Source of the DNA: Pictodentalium vernedei
Lineage: Eukaryota > Mollusca > Scaphopoda > Dentaliida > Dentaliidae
DNA: 64,000 nucleotides
Direction of reading: 5' to 3'
Assembly: GCA_031216915.1 (NCBI GenBank)
Contig: CM062292.1
Span: 70,498,956 to 70,562,955, forward strand
Made by a program: the position numbers and the translations under genes. The notes under the pieces are model-generated. The model saw only the letters and a program-made list of their open reading frames with translations. It was not told the DNA's origin and made no database searches. Within the stretch, counting starts at the first letter, position 1. Each line of letters opens with the position of its first letter. Of this stretch, positions 21,238-32,801 are shown one piece after another.

Positions 21238-22973
21238 TTAATCCCACTGTCATCTGGAACTGTGGCAGATGAATCAGTCAATTATGACCAGGCCGTTACT
21301 GTTGGTAATGGATGTGTATCTAAAGTTGCAGGGAAAGCATTCAGCGACATCAAGCTGCGTCGCGCCGACACTGACAAATCAATCGCATCAATAGCCAATT
21401 ATATCACAGTGCGTGGAGATGAAATGGTAGTCGATCACACGATACTCTTTAACCGAATAACGCGTGTGACACGACCACAGTTCGGAATGGAGGAACATCT
21501 CAAGTATGACATTGCACCAAAACCGCCGGCACTGTTGGATTCTGGTGGAATCAGAAAGACACGAAAGAGTGTCCATGCATACTCAAGTCATAAGCCACTG
21601 AACGGGAAGATCTTCCAGGAAGCCCTGCTTTCGTCATATATGGTGGCTTTCTGTTGGGACTGCCATATGGCCCAAACAGTCGTCGTATGGAGATATCTGT
21701 ACCACATATTCAAATTATATAATAAACCGTTTTGGATCCGGTGGCATTGTTCTAGTTGGTGGCTATGAATGTGAAATATCAACAAAGGGTATGGGGCAAG
21801 CGCGCAGATCGAAGGGTAGATATTCGGCAGATATCAACACCTCGCTTGACCTGACAGTAACCACCCCCCAATCTGAATTTCTGACCCGTCGTCGGAACAG
21901 TGCACAACTAATCCATCTTCTGTTAATTTGCCCGCACGGGTGTACAATCGAAGCAAGCAGAAACAAATGGTGATGTTGTGATCGCCGAGGCACCACTGGG
22001 CGTAGACAATGTCGCAGTTTTTGGAACAGACACGGACATACTTGCTATTCTAATGTCCCGCTCTCATTTAGAATGGAATACAGACATGATGTTCTCTGTC
22101 GTATCCAAAGCCCTTTTCTCAATCGGGGAAATTGCGATCAACTTGGGTGAGTGAAAGGGAAATTTGTTGACCACTCATGCTATCAGCGGTTGTTACACAA
22201 CTTCGGGGCGCTTTCGTCTGAGGAAAAAAAAGAATGCCTTCAGCTTGATGTCTTTGAACTTGCTGTGGATTTATAAAAAGTAAATCGATTCTTTCACGGT
22301 ACATGATAGCACAACCAAAATGATTGCCTCGTCGGGGGGGAGCGAATTTGGTTGGTGTTATACGAAGCGAGAAAGTTCGCTTCCCTCGACCATTACCGAC
22401 ACGTTGCTTATAAGCGGTCTGTGGCTAAAACTAAGCTGAAGAAGTATATTCAACTTGCTTCCCGTCCGCCAACCAGGTGTGTGGAATACCTGCCTGCCTT
22501 CCGATCATACCTACAGGTCGAGGAATGGTTACAGTACTCGCTATCTCTAACAGAGTGGGGCTGGTTAGTGACCAGTGACCTTCTCAGACCAACTGAAACA
22601 ACACAGCCCTTCGCACCTAAATATCTCTTGAACTTTGTCAATAGTGGGTGTTAGAGTGGGTGTAGTAAGAGACATGGGTGTACGAATGCAGGCTTGTCGT
22701 GCTCCGGATTATGCGGGTGTAATTTGGAATCACAGACTCGTATACGTCACATAGTGTCAGTAAACTAAAACAAAGCTCATTGATAGGGTGAATATATGTC
22801 AGCAGTTATGTGTTAACATAATAAGATCATTCCAAATCTTTAAAAGCGAAAATTAATAACTTTGAAATGATTAAATTATATTAAAAATAAAAATAAAATA
22901 AAATACAAAATAGGTAGACAGTTGTGATAGTCTTCATCGTGAGAAATTACATACGTCCTAGAACAGTTAAATA

Positions 22974-23642
22974 TAGAATATGCCCATAGTAGCTTGGTGT
23001 ATCAATTGTTCACCACGAGTGGTGAAGTGGTGTTAACCGCGAGCCTTTGGCGCGCGGTTAACATCACTTCACCACGAGTGGTGAACATTTGGTACACCAA
23101 GCTACTATGGGTATATTTTAATTATACCATGATCGTCAGATTATTAAGAGTCGCTATTATTTTTTCTCGATTTTACTGAGCGCCAGACGTGCATACGCGC
23201 GAATCTGTTTTTGTTTACACGACCATCGGTGGACGGTATTTCCGCTGACAATTTTATCGCCGAAACGAAATGGAAAATAAAACGGGTCCTTTTTAATTGT
23301 AATAGCATAATAACATACCATTTCGAGTTATGGATGCTTTATTAACATGAGACAATGCATGTTTGTTAAGTTTTGGTGTCTTATGGGGTAAACTCATTTA
23401 AAAACGTTATAAATAATTGCCACTTTCATTTCACTCTTCGCGAGGCGACGTGCGATAAATTTAGACAAGTTGCATTCAGGTAGACGTCACCAAAGGTCAA
23501 CTTGGATGTAGTTCCACTGTAGCTGTAAATTTTAACTACTGAAATCCCATTGCAGGCGTGTTCACCGCGGTTGGTGTGTAAAGCTAAAATTTATGTCATA
23601 CGCTTTTCATATATTGTAGAATAGGTAACCATGGTATAAAAA
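22974..23642 (-). mobile_element. Foldback family H, copy 1 (about 670 bp)
   Basis: One end is a long hairpin (22985-23110) with arms GCTTGGTGTA...GTTCACCACGAGTGGTGAAGTG and a loop of GCGAGCCTTTGGCGCGC. The body (23120-23642) matches 41598-42115 in the opposite orientation. TTATACCATGAT lies at the hairpin/body junction and GGTATAAAA lies at the far end, forming a second set of inverted termini. No coding sequence. Confidence 0.75.
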
Positions 23643-23659
23643 CCTGTTTCTCGTGCCTT

Positions 23660-23965
23660 CCCGCATGATACTTTTGGCTGCCTATGCTTCCTTGTTATTA
23701 CCAATGCAAACGTAAAAACAATAATAAAATTAAATGGTTGATGTCTGATATTTTACCCAAGTTAATAAAATTGTTTAATGGAACCCCTTGAGCACTTCGT
23801 GCACTCGGGGGACGCAATACTCCACCCCATGCTATTCTGTAAATTATGAGGCCTAAAACATAAAACAAACCAAGAACACGAACTTTTGATGGCAAAGAAA
23901 TAATTACAAAAATAAAAAAATGAAATAAAAAACCCTCCCGCCTACATGTAATTTTACAACAGATG
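23660..23965. repeat. Repeat family I, copy 1
   Basis: It is collinear in the same orientation with 45110-45445. Shared blocks are ACCAATGCAAAC, TGATGTCTGATATTTT, a central hairpin on CCCTTGAG...CTCGGGG, GCTATTCTGTA and AAACAAACCAAGAACA. Non-coding. Confidence 0.65.
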
Positions 23966-24445
23966 ACCGGAGAAACAGAAGATCTACTTTGTGAGGCCTA
24001 CATATTTGTAGTTTAAACTTACTGGAACAAATAACTAAGGTTTATGGTAAAAAAACAAACAGAAATGAGCCTTTTTTCTATGAAATACTGTTCGAAACTA
24101 AAAGCATTTGTAATGGGTACATGTATTTATGGAAAACGTATCTTTTACCGAATACCTTTGTGTTTATATATAACTATATACGTATGTATTTGCCTCCTCG
24201 TTACACTTAATTTGGTACCCTACTTGTTTGAATAAATATTTGTTCCTTGAATGTGCAAAATAAAAACAATATTTTCCTCTTTTTCTTAAAATTTTATCGA
24301 AAACACGCAAAAAACTGCTTTTTCCACTCAAAATGCGGGGAGTTTGGCAATTAAAAATGGATTTTCACAGTCAGCATAGCATTCTTAATTAGAAAACACC
24401 TACAAACCTTTTGGCCTAATACATGCAAATAAAAGTTCCTAATTG

Positions 24446-24483
<38 letters not shown>

Positions 24484-25500
24484 TAGATTTTTCACTATAT
24501 ATAGTTTACACACATCTTGTGTTCGGCGTTTTAAAACTGAAGAAATGCTCCAAGTTAAAACAGATTTTTTCAGTATTCACAATCAAACCCTTTCAACACT
24601 GGCGCCCTGAAAGGTATCATTTCAGTCAATACAGTCAACGACGAAATGGGCGAAACCAATCTGGCTTGTTGGGAGGGTCTGTAATAATATAATCTAACAG
24701 CTCTGTCGAGCTATTGGACTAAATTATTACCGAGCCTCGCGTCAGAGTTTTTGCTCGTCTTCTTGTCCACTACCAGTTTTTTTTTTCAAGCAAACATTTA
24801 TGCACACCGGGTTGAAAAGGCTAAATATATATATATTTTGAAATTGTCCATATTGAACCGTTCTGAGGGGTCAGTATGGACACTTTCTTATATCAGTTAT
24901 TGCTTGTTTTCTACCAAGTCGTGTGGTTAATAGGGACCTCCAACATATTTTTTAAAACAATTATACAGCAATAAGAAAACGGAAATAAATGTCTTGCAAT
25001 GCTTGACTAGACTCCCACAACAGCCATATCAGTGACAGCAATACGATTATTACCGTACCGGTACCGACATTCCTGTGACAGGGTACCTTGCTTATTTAAC
25101 ACCTGGTCTTGATTTTTTTTAAATATTTAGACAGATTTTCTGTGAAATTTCTTTTTATGCCTCCTTATGAAGGACCGGTCCCAAATATTGCATGGCATAT
25201 TTTTTGCAAACCATTTGGACTCACCTACCCTTCCTCTATCCAAATACCCTTTAACAAGCATTCTCATATCAAGGTGGTCAAAGGAGTAACCCATTTCGCT
25301 GAATTAATCAGTCTCTTAACTAAAAGGATCCTCAATTTCTTAATTTCGTTACTTGATTCAGTTTGCAGTCCTTAACTCCTGTGTGAGTTTTTGTACCTAT
25401 TTAAGATACTTCTGGTCTACTTTGGCACTTCAATTTCTTCTTTAGTCTTTCTAAATGGCGTGACCTCTTAAATAGCAGCAAACCAGCTTTAATTATTTTA
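23966..25500. other. No gene; TA microsatellite
   Basis: A (TA)n run is at about 24447-24478. The rest is AT-rich and unrecognised. Confidence 0.5.
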
Positions 25501-25511
25501 TGGTTAGTGGG

Positions 25512-25693
25512 GTTACCAGGTAATAAAAATCATCATTAGCAAAATTTTTATTATGAAGCACCGGGTTGTTTACCCGGTGCTTCATTAATTAAATTTTTGA
25601 TGATTATTCCTATAATTAGTGTTTTGAATCTAATATTATTACGTCTGTGGAAATATTACCCACCCGTGGAAAGTGACCAATCCCCGGCGGCTG
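25512..25693. mobile_element. MITE family F, copy 2 (left end truncated)
   Basis: It starts within the family at ACCAGGTAATAAAAATCATC, has the hairpin ATGAAGCACCGGGTTG...CCCGGTGCTTCATTAATT, and ends GGCGGCTGTACTG before TA 25694-25695. About 45 bp of the left terminus is missing. Confidence 0.7.
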
Positions 25694-25695
25694 TA

Positions 25696-26639
25696 CTGAG
25701 GCTGTTCGTCACTATTCGCCCGCCAAACTGTCAATATTCCATGAAATCACACAAAATATTGTGTGATACAACAATATAGTTGCTGCAATTGCTGTTATCC
25801 CAATAACACCCGTAGTACAGGTGTTCAAAACAATACTGACATAAGACTCTATTCCTATTCTTACCTGCACGTTTTCTACAGCAGATTACGGGCGAGGAGG
25901 TAATTCCAAGGATTTCGGTTATAAAAAGCCGGGTGGATGGATGTAGGAGGACCAACCACGCCGGGGGATGGAGTAAAGATGAAAAATGAAGTCCCAATGG
26001 CGATTAGAAGGCCTCTGCAACGGCTAAATAAAACAAAATGCATGTTCTGTTTCGCTTGCTTATCTGTAGTGTGGGGGACTGGAAGTAAAGACCAGTTCCG
26101 ACAGGAAGAGAGCAGTTAGCAGAAAGATGGCATCTAAACCAAAATACACTCTGTAGAACGGACACGGAAGGATACAGAGTTTCTACCAAGAACACGACTG
26201 TTTGGGCAAGAATTCAACACTCACCAAATTGGCTATGGCGATCGAAAAGGCCTTAATAAAGGCTTTTTATCAAGGCATTGCCGATGGCCATAACTAATTT
26301 CGAGGGCTGCTTCTACTCACATACTACCGAACTAGCAACAACATTTGACAGGCTCTTGCCTATGAGGAGGTTTTTTTGCACACCAAGCTGACACACTCTT
26401 CCAGTAATGCCGGAAACACATAACAGCGGAGCTTTCTTCTTTGCTGTGTAGGAGCATGTATTATGTGTTTAAACTCCAGGTCTGTGTGCAGTTGCTCCAA
26501 TTAAGACGAGCTTGAGACATGTGTCGAATACCATTGGGCAATGATTTTCAAGCATTCCACCCGACAAGACAACGCGTTGTTTTATTGGGAGTAATATGCA
26601 CTTTGGCTCTTTGTTTCGTGGTTGGATTTTTACAGAAAT
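25696..26639. other. No gene; small hairpins
   Basis: A short imperfect hairpin at 26233-26275 (AAAAGGCCTT/AAGGCTTTTT) is the only structure seen. Confidence 0.4.
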
Positions 26640-27620
26640 TTGAAAGTTTTTATTCTCCCCTAGAAAAAAATAAGCAACTCTCACATCCTAACTTTTTATA
26701 TTAATGGGAAGAGTGGAATCTATATTATATGCCACAATGCGCACCATATTGATATACTGAAGAGACAAAAAAGTCACAGAACATCAATAGATGTTGAAAG
26801 TGCCGTTTTCTTATTTTTAAATGGTTTCAAACAAACATAATAGTCAAACATTCAAGGGGGGGGGGGGGGGGGATTGCTAAAAACAAACTTCTGTATTTTT
26901 ATGCTACTTTACAGGAAAATGACTAAAGTTTGTCAGACCTGGTATTCTTTAGAAGTGCAGGAGTACTGGACGCCTACTGCACGCCTAGAAAAAATTGAGG
27001 AGGCCAATTGTTTGCACCCCTTGATTTTCTGGAATGCCTGACATGTTTGGGACTGCCTTTAAAATCTGTTATAGTTTCGTCCCCTGAGATCTAATGTGCT
27101 CTATGTGCCAGCAGGCACATAGAACACATTGGAACTCAGTGGACACAGTGGACGATTTGTCAATGTTGCATTGATTCCAATAATTCATTACCCATTCTGT
27201 GTTGCATTTCAACACATTTTGAGTGTAAAAGACAGTCACATAAGAATTGAATGCAACATTTTGAATAAAGAGTAGTACAATTTTTCAGTCACAATAGTAA
27301 TGCCTTGAAGTGAATAGAACCAAAGGAGCATACAAGTATTTGCATTAAACATTCCATGTGCAATTGCACTCCAAAGCAGTCTGAGGAGGGCAATTGTTCT
27401 GCACTCCTTGATTGTCTAGACTGCTGGGCCTGGTTTGTGTCAATATGCGTACACCGATGATATAAATTTCAATTTTATATGACATTACCTTTAGCGTTTG
27501 ATTTACTGAATACTTTAGAAATTTAAGGGGAGTTAACTTCCCAGTAAATCTGCTGGCAATGGAATCTAAACTCCGGTTTCCGAAAAAGTCTGTCGATCGA
27601 CAAAGAGTCAACAAACAATA
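26640..27620 (+). repeat. Dispersed repeat family L, left copy
   Basis: Blocks at 26640-26700, 26700-26835, 26880-26930 and 27440-27560 are collinear with 35455-35510, 36040-36180, 37650-37710 and 37725-37850. In the second copy these blocks are separated by MITE G3 and by the right arm of the large inverted repeat, so this copy shows the less interrupted layout. Hairpin D copy 3 lies inside it. No coding potential is recognised. Confidence 0.55.
27081..27147. repeat. Hairpin family D, copy 3
   Basis: CTAATGTGCTCTATGTGCC pairs with GGCACATAGAACACATTGG. The flanks are CCCCTGAG and CTCAGTGG. Confidence 0.65.
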
Positions 27621-27984
27621 AAAATTAGTCTAGCTAATTTAACATGTAATAGCTATATGTCACCAGACAATTCAATTACACATCTCAACACGAAACATAA
27701 ATTGTCTGCTTTTGTACACGGTGATCAAAATTGTCTCGCAGAGGGCGAACGGGATTGCAATTATTGTTACTATTATTTACTAGGCGGTATATTTGTATTC
27801 AATCACCCACAGTGTGCAAAAGTACCAAAAGACAATAATTCTAATATTATATACCGTCAAAGCCAGCATGCAAGATTGTGAACAAGAATTATGTTTGGTC
27901 ACAGTATTTCTACTTGCTTTGTGTTTGAACATGTGGTTGGGAGAGTTGTAGCGTGACGGAAATGTTCGGAAAGGACACCCATGC

Positions 27985-28260
27985 AGATCTTGTTGGTATC
28001 GCAGAAAGACCTGAAAATAAGCAGTCTGACATTTGCAGAATGAGGTCTCAAGAGGGCGAATTTGATGATGCTATTCCATACAGTGGGCTAATTTATCTTC
28101 TTCTTCTAGGTACCTCTTTCTGTTTAGTTTTGGGACCCTGATTCAGATTGAGGTTCACAGAGGATAAATTTAGTGATGCTACCCTGCTATGCAGGGTAGC
28201 ATCACTAAATTCACCCTCTGGGGACCTCATTTTGCATATGACAGTCTGCTTATTTTATGG
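27985..28260. repeat. Hairpin with duplicated arm
   Basis: GATGCTACCCTGC and its complement form a hairpin at 28175-28216. The outer block 'gcagtctgacatttgcagaatgaggtc' (28020-28046) recurs inverted at 28225-28253, and GAGGGCGAATTTGATGATGC recurs as the hairpin stem. Confidence 0.55.
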
Positions 28261-28908
28261 CTTGATCGCAGATAGTTGATTTATGGTCCGAGAAAACGAT
28301 AAAAAAGTGTAGAGACTCCATAAAACAATTTTAAGTATACAATTTATTGAAGCATGGGCGTGGGCGTAGCCCATTTACACTATGTTTGGCCTTTGTTTTT
28401 TGGGGTCCATAACTCAAGAAATAGGCAGAAACAACCGATCGTTCCTTATAATTAAACTTGAAAGGCAATAAATGTAAACACTCTCTACTTTGCGGAGTTA
28501 AAATAAAAACCAGGTCGCATCATGGTTCCTAGTGATAACTGAATAAAAACGGCATAGTTTCGTAAAAGTCTGTTTGAAATGACGACACATTTCACTGAAA
28601 CATGTTCTTGCGACATTAACACTTTTATTGACCAATGAATTGCGTAAGTTAAAAGGAACGTCATAGGCGACACCCACCCAATACTTCAACCTCCTTCTCC
28701 TCTTGACGGGAGGGTGTTGTCATTCAAAGAAACACTGAGTTAAATTTAATTCTGATTTTGACCATTTCCTGAGAAACTAAAAACACATTTTGTAAATGTG
28801 GAGTTCGATATAAACCCAGATGACATGAAGTTGGTTGAACTTTGTCTCAGAAATAATTCATTCAGGATATTTGGAAATTGAAAGGTTTTGCTCACGTGAG
28901 TTTCGTTT

Positions 28909-29065
28909 TAGTCCAGGCACATTAGACATAAAAATGAGAAAGTAAGGAAAAAAATCGGAGAAAGCTGATTTTTTTATATGTTTCCGGGACACACATTGCG
29001 GATAAAGTGTGAAAAGTCCCCGCGAATCCGAGTTGAGCTTTTTTAGTTATAGCGTTTTTTTGATG
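28909..29065. repeat. Left terminal inverted repeat of 3.9-kb element
   Basis: It pairs, with gaps, to 32640-32801. The best-conserved blocks are CATTAG near the tip, CGGAGAAAGCTGATTTTTT, AAAAGTCCCC and AGTTGAGC. Confidence 0.75.
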
Positions 29066-29601
29066 AAAAAAAAAAATTAAAAAAAAAATTCGACCCAGCT
29101 CCATATTTCTCATTCTTATTCGCCTTAGTAGGGTGAGAATCATAAATATCGTGCTGAATTATATTGAGAATACATATCCCCAACAGAAAATGCCAACTTT
29201 GTACCAATCCTCACACTCAATGGTGAAATATTCACGAAAATGTACAAAATTACGAAAAAAAATTTATTGTTTTCATACACACAACGGTACACAACGTCCA
29301 TTAAATCAAATCTACGACTACTTTGGGAGTTAAATTATATATAAAAAAATTGCAGAAAAGCAGTGGCTTTATAATGATATATAACAATAGTCATTTATTT
29401 CATAATGAACTGGTGAAACGTGTGAAATATTAACCGTACCCCCTAAACTCAAATTCAAACGGCATCGACTTTTCTCATTCAAATACCGTATTATAGCATC
29501 ATTGTTTCAATTCCCATGTTCGATTAAATTACATAATGTGGTGTTCGCCTACACTCAAGATGCATTGGCATGTAATGTGTGCACGCCCTTGATGTGTACT
29601 C

Positions 29602-32079
29602 ATGATTATGTCATATTTAGGGGCAATTGGTTCGATCATGGCTGGTAGCGGCTTGGATGAACTTTGGGGGACTGTTTATGCTGGTGGGTCAATCCATCAT
29701 TTGATCAGTGGTCATGCATATTCAAGAGCAGTTCGTGCCCATTTGCTAACACAAATTGCCATTACAAAACTTGTGTTTGAAGAAAGCCGAACACTAGATA
29801 ACATAGACTGCACAGAAGTCAATGAAATATTCTGTGGACTTGCCAGAGGTGACTGTACAACAGCTGACGCTGTCAATCAAGAAAGTGTCAACCATCTACT
29901 GTCAAAATTACACGAACTGCTCCAGAATGCGTCCGTAGGACGCACAGGAAAGCTTTGGGTACAATACTACGAGCAAATAGGTCTTCTCCAGTTGTTCTTG
30001 AGAGCAGAGCGCACAGGCGACTGTGAACTCCACACATATTGTGTTCGCAATATGATTCCAGTATTTCACGCAGGTGGTCATTTTGCATACGCAAAAAGTT
30101 CGCATCTTTATTTGCAGCAGATGAATGAGCTAACAGAAATAATGCAACAGGATGATTTGAAGTTGTTCACTGAGAAAGGTTACTTTACCATAAGGCGCTC
30201 AGATAAATTCTGGGACGGGATATATTCTGATCAGACCATAGAGCAGTGTTTAATGAGAATGTTCAAGCTCCCTGGTGGTCTCACACATGGCAGGGGAATA
30301 ACCGATAGCACTGTTGCGAAATGGGTACATGGACTACCTCTTTGCCTTCCGATATGTAATGCTCTCGTAAATTTTGTTCATGTTCACACTGGTCATGGCG
30401 AACAACATCGGGATCTCCGTCAAAGTTCACAATTGACTGATGCCAATGATATCACCAAATTATTGAACTGGCTCAGAGTGCATTCCCCCTTTCAGAATAG
30501 AGATCCACTACAATTAGTCTCTATAGCGACCGGGCTTGTGGCCGACGAAACTGTGAACTGTGACCAAGTTCGCAAAATTGGTGAATGTTGCGTATCGAAT
30601 GTTGTAAGCAAAACGTTCAACAGCATCAAACTACGACGTGTTGACACTGTGAAGTCTTTCGCATCGATGGCAAATAGCATCAAAGTCCGTGGAAGTAAGG
30701 TAGTGATTGACCCCACAATTCTGTTCAACCGCATCACATGTGTTATTCAGTCACAAGCAGAGATGGAAGAGTATCTCAAAGATGAACTCGTCCCGAAACC
30801 ACCAGCATTGTTTGATTCTGCTGGAATGAGGAAGACACAGAAAAGCACGATCGGTAAGATCCTCAAAACATACGGTTCCGAGCAAACTAAAATCCCAGAA
30901 CATTCTCTGTTTGTTGTAGATGGTGGATTTTTATTGAGGGCAGTTGTATGGCCTAAACAGTCGTCATATAAGGACATATGTACATCATATTCCAATTATC
31001 TAGTGAGACATTTTGGGGCGAACGTCGTGGTTGTTTTTGATGGTTATGCTTGTACAATGTCGACAAAGGGCATGGAACAAGCCCGTAGATCTAAAGACAG
31101 GTATTCCATTGATATCAATATCTCACCCGAGTTACCAGCCACCACACCCCAATCCGATTTCCTTGCAAATGCCAAGAACAAAACCCAACTGATCGATCTT
31201 CTAATGCAGGAGCTATCTGCTATCAATATTCAGTCCAAGCAGGCCGAGGCTGATGCTGATGTACTGATAGCCGAAACTGCACTTGACATCGCTCAAGATG
31301 ACAACAATGTTGTCGTTGTGGGAACAGACACAGACTTGTTAGTCATTCTTACCTCTCGAGTTCAACCGGGATGTAATATTCACATGATGTATTCCATTAC
31401 CCCAAACTTACTAGTTTCAGTTAGTGAAATAGCAACCAAAATGGGTGACTATAGAAGCAACCTCCTTGTAGCACATTCTATAAGTGGTTGTGACACTACT
31501 TCTGCACTCTTTCGAGTTGGTAAGAAGAAAGTATTCAGTACAATTGTCTCCGATCTTACTAGCGACTCACAACAGTATGTCAACACAATTTTGGCGGATG
31601 ACAGTACACCAAGTGCATTAGCCGCTGCCGGGGAACAACTTCTCCTGATCTTATACGGGAGTAAAACTGTTTCCTCTCTCGACCAATATAGATATGTCAC
31701 TTACAAGCGTTATGTAGCAAAATCTAAACTGAATAAACCCATCGACCTAGCCTCACTCCCACCAAGCAGCGATGATGCACAACAACATGTCTACAGATGT
31801 TATCTCCAGGTCCAAGAATGGCTGTGCACTTCGCTTCCTCCGACGGATTGGGGGTGGTCGCTAGACAATGGACTTCTTGTACCGACTGCAGCCACAAAGC
31901 CATGTGCCCCCGATAACCTACTGAATCTGATCAGTTGTGGTTGCAAGAGTGCTTGTACAAAAAGGTGTGGGTGTAAGAAGGCAGGACTCTCTTGCTCAGG
32001 TTTGTGTAATTGCAGTTCGGATTCTTGTAACAACCACAGAAACACTGTCCTGTCGGAAATTTCTGAGTTCGATGAATAA
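29602..32079 (+). CDS. Academ-like transposase (C-terminal half) with XPG-like nuclease and CXC-like domain
   Basis: The ORF is intact (825 codons, ATG start). Residues 1-240 match the end of the transposase region of the 1,534-residue protein at 57802, from the GLGAIGSIMAGSGL-like block to FTIRRSDKFW and SDQTIEQCLMR; Glu214 aligns with that protein's last acidic candidate. The first two Asp candidates are missing. Residues about 435-640 look FEN1/XPG-like: D440 (VVDGGFLL), D480 (VVVFDGY), E549/D551/D553 (AEADADVL), D576/D578 (GTDTDLL) and G629-C630-D631 followed by a GKKK segment, recalling the helix-two-turn-helix of FEN1. Cys residues from 779 to about 812 form a CXC-like metal-binding module. 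An acceptor-like 'ttttag'-type site (TATTTAG, 29613-29619) lies near the start, so an upstream exon is possible, but none is recognisable within the element. Nuclease activity is inferred only. Confidence 0.85.
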   Translation: MIMSYLGAIGSIMAGSGLDELWGTVYAGGSIHHLISGHAYSRAVRAHLLTQIAITKLVFEESRTLDNIDCTEVNEIFCGLARGDCTTADAVNQESVNHLLSKLHELLQNASVGRTGKLWVQYYEQIGLLQLFLRAERTGDCELHTYCVRNMIPVFHAGGHFAYAKSSHLYLQQMNELTEIMQQDDLKLFTEKGYFTIRRSDKFWDGIYSDQTIEQCLMRMFKLPGGLTHGRGITDSTVAKWVHGLPLCLPICNALVNFVHVHTGHGEQHRDLRQSSQLTDANDITKLLNWLRVHSPFQNRDPLQLVSIATGLVADETVNCDQVRKIGECCVSNVVSKTFNSIKLRRVDTVKSFASMANSIKVRGSKVVIDPTILFNRITCVIQSQAEMEEYLKDELVPKPPALFDSAGMRKTQKSTIGKILKTYGSEQTKIPEHSLFVVDGGFLLRAVVWPKQSSYKDICTSYSNYLVRHFGANVVVVFDGYACTMSTKGMEQARRSKDRYSIDINISPELPATTPQSDFLANAKNKTQLIDLLMQELSAINIQSKQAEADADVLIAETALDIAQDDNNVVVVGTDTDLLVILTSRVQPGCNIHMMYSITPNLLVSVSEIATKMGDYRSNLLVAHSISGCDTTSALFRVGKKKVFSTIVSDLTSDSQQYVNTILADDSTPSALAAAGEQLLLILYGSKTVSSLDQYRYVTYKRYVAKSKLNKPIDLASLPPSSDDAQQHVYRCYLQVQEWLCTSLPPTDWGWSLDNGLLVPTAATKPCAPDNLLNLISCGCKSACTKRCGCKKAGLSCSGLCNCSSDSCNNHRNTVLSEISEFDE

Positions 32080-32149
32080 TATGTATATAGGTCATGTCAT
32101 TTCTGTATATAGCGTTGATAATAGTCAATGTAACTTAATCCATGTTGAT

Positions 32150-32215
32150 TGATTTGTACATTCTGTAAATATTATTTATTGATTTTTGTACATTCTGTAA
32201 ATATTATTTATTGAT
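32150..32215 (+). repeat. 31-bp tandem duplication in the 3' region
   Basis: TTTGTACATTCTGTAAATAT followed by TATTTATTGA occurs twice in tandem just downstream of the stop codon of the 3.9-kb element's ORF. Confidence 0.75.
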
Positions 32216-32639
32216 CTAATGCTGCCAGACACAGACGTGTCTGTTCGGTCCCAAGCCCGAAAATAGTTGAGTTCTCATGCTGACGAATTTTATGCCAAAA
32301 GGGGAACTCGGCCAGAAGCAGAGGGGGTCTTCCATAATGTCTATTTTGTAAGCAATGATAAAAGTCCTCAAATGGTGGTGGATTTTTTTATCGTCTGTCC
32401 AACTAACATCCCGTTCTGTACTACGACCCTTTGGGCAAATCCGTTAGGAAAATCGTCATTTTTTGCGTAAATCCGATACTTTTTTGTGAATTTTCAATAA
32501 TTTTTCGCAGAAATTGTCACAGAATGCACATTTTCCTCTAGGTAAATGTATATTAGACATTATGTAGCTCGAAATACGCGTAAACAAAAAATACAGTTGG
32601 ATCAATTCGAGGTTACAAAGTTCGTGCGATTTTTTTTAT

Positions 32640-32801
32640 TTTTTTCAAACGCGTTTTCGAAAAAAGGCTGTAGAAAAAAAGGCTCAACTGGGATTTTAGG
32701 GGACTTTTGTCTAATCGTTCAGTGACATGTATTCGACATTCCCTGAAAAAATCAGCTTTCTCCGTTTTTTTTCCCTAGTGAAACCTAATGTTCTTGGGCT
32801 A
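32640..32801. repeat. Right terminal inverted repeat of 3.9-kb element
   Basis: Complement of the left terminus; ends CTAATGTTCTTGGGCTA. It is followed by TTT (32802-32804), the second copy of the target duplication. Confidence 0.75.

Larger units (their letters stand above)
20290..22745 (+). pseudogene. Decayed Academ-like transposase/nuclease, interrupted by two MITEs
   Basis: Outside the two insertions the sequence is collinear with residues from about 170 to the end of the intact 825-codon frame at 29602-32079. Counterparts of HLYLQQM (about 20302), RRSDKFWDGIYSD (about 20395-20435), 'GGLTRGR..' (from 20775), LVADETVNCDQ (from 21260), 'KPPALFDSAGMRKTQKS' (21525-21570), 'VVVGTDTDLLVIL' (22010-22050), 'TTHAISGC' (22170-22195) and the C-terminal cysteine-rich tail (22640-22725) are all visible. 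MITE C3 (20457-20770) and MITE G1 (21006-21237) interrupt it. Frameshifts (for example near 21590 and 21975) and an in-frame TAG at the start of the cysteine tail confirm it is dead. Terminal inverted repeats of the parent element were not found. The nuclease sequence is too damaged to be active. Confidence 0.85.
28909..32801 (+). mobile_element. Academ-like DNA transposon, 3.9-kb deletion derivative
   Basis: Terminal inverted repeats begin TAGTCCAGGCACATTAG at the left and TAGCCCAAGAACATTAG on the complement of the right end. They share GGAGAAAGCTGATTTTTT and AGTTGAGC(C)TTTTTT further in. A TTT target duplication is at 28906-28908 and 32802-32804. Removing the element gives CGTTTGTGG, matching CGATTGTGG in the uninterrupted sister arm at about 37040, so the boundaries are well supported. 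It carries one long frame (29602-32079), equivalent to only the C-terminal half of the protein in the 6.56-kb element. The missing 5' coding region indicates an internal deletion. Family assignment rests on domain architecture. Confidence 0.85.

Noticed and set aside
22974..23642. Helitron
   Set aside because: It has a hairpin near one end, but I see no TC/CTRR termini or rolling-circle replicase. It is left as an unclassified foldback family.
24423..24692. 89-codon ORF with a YIYIYIY stretch
   Set aside because: It is a translation of the (TA)n microsatellite.
29602..32079. Host tesmin/LIN54-like CXC protein
   Set aside because: Only a single short cysteine module is shared with such proteins. 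The rest matches the transposase/nuclease of the 6.56-kb element, and terminal inverted repeats enclose it.
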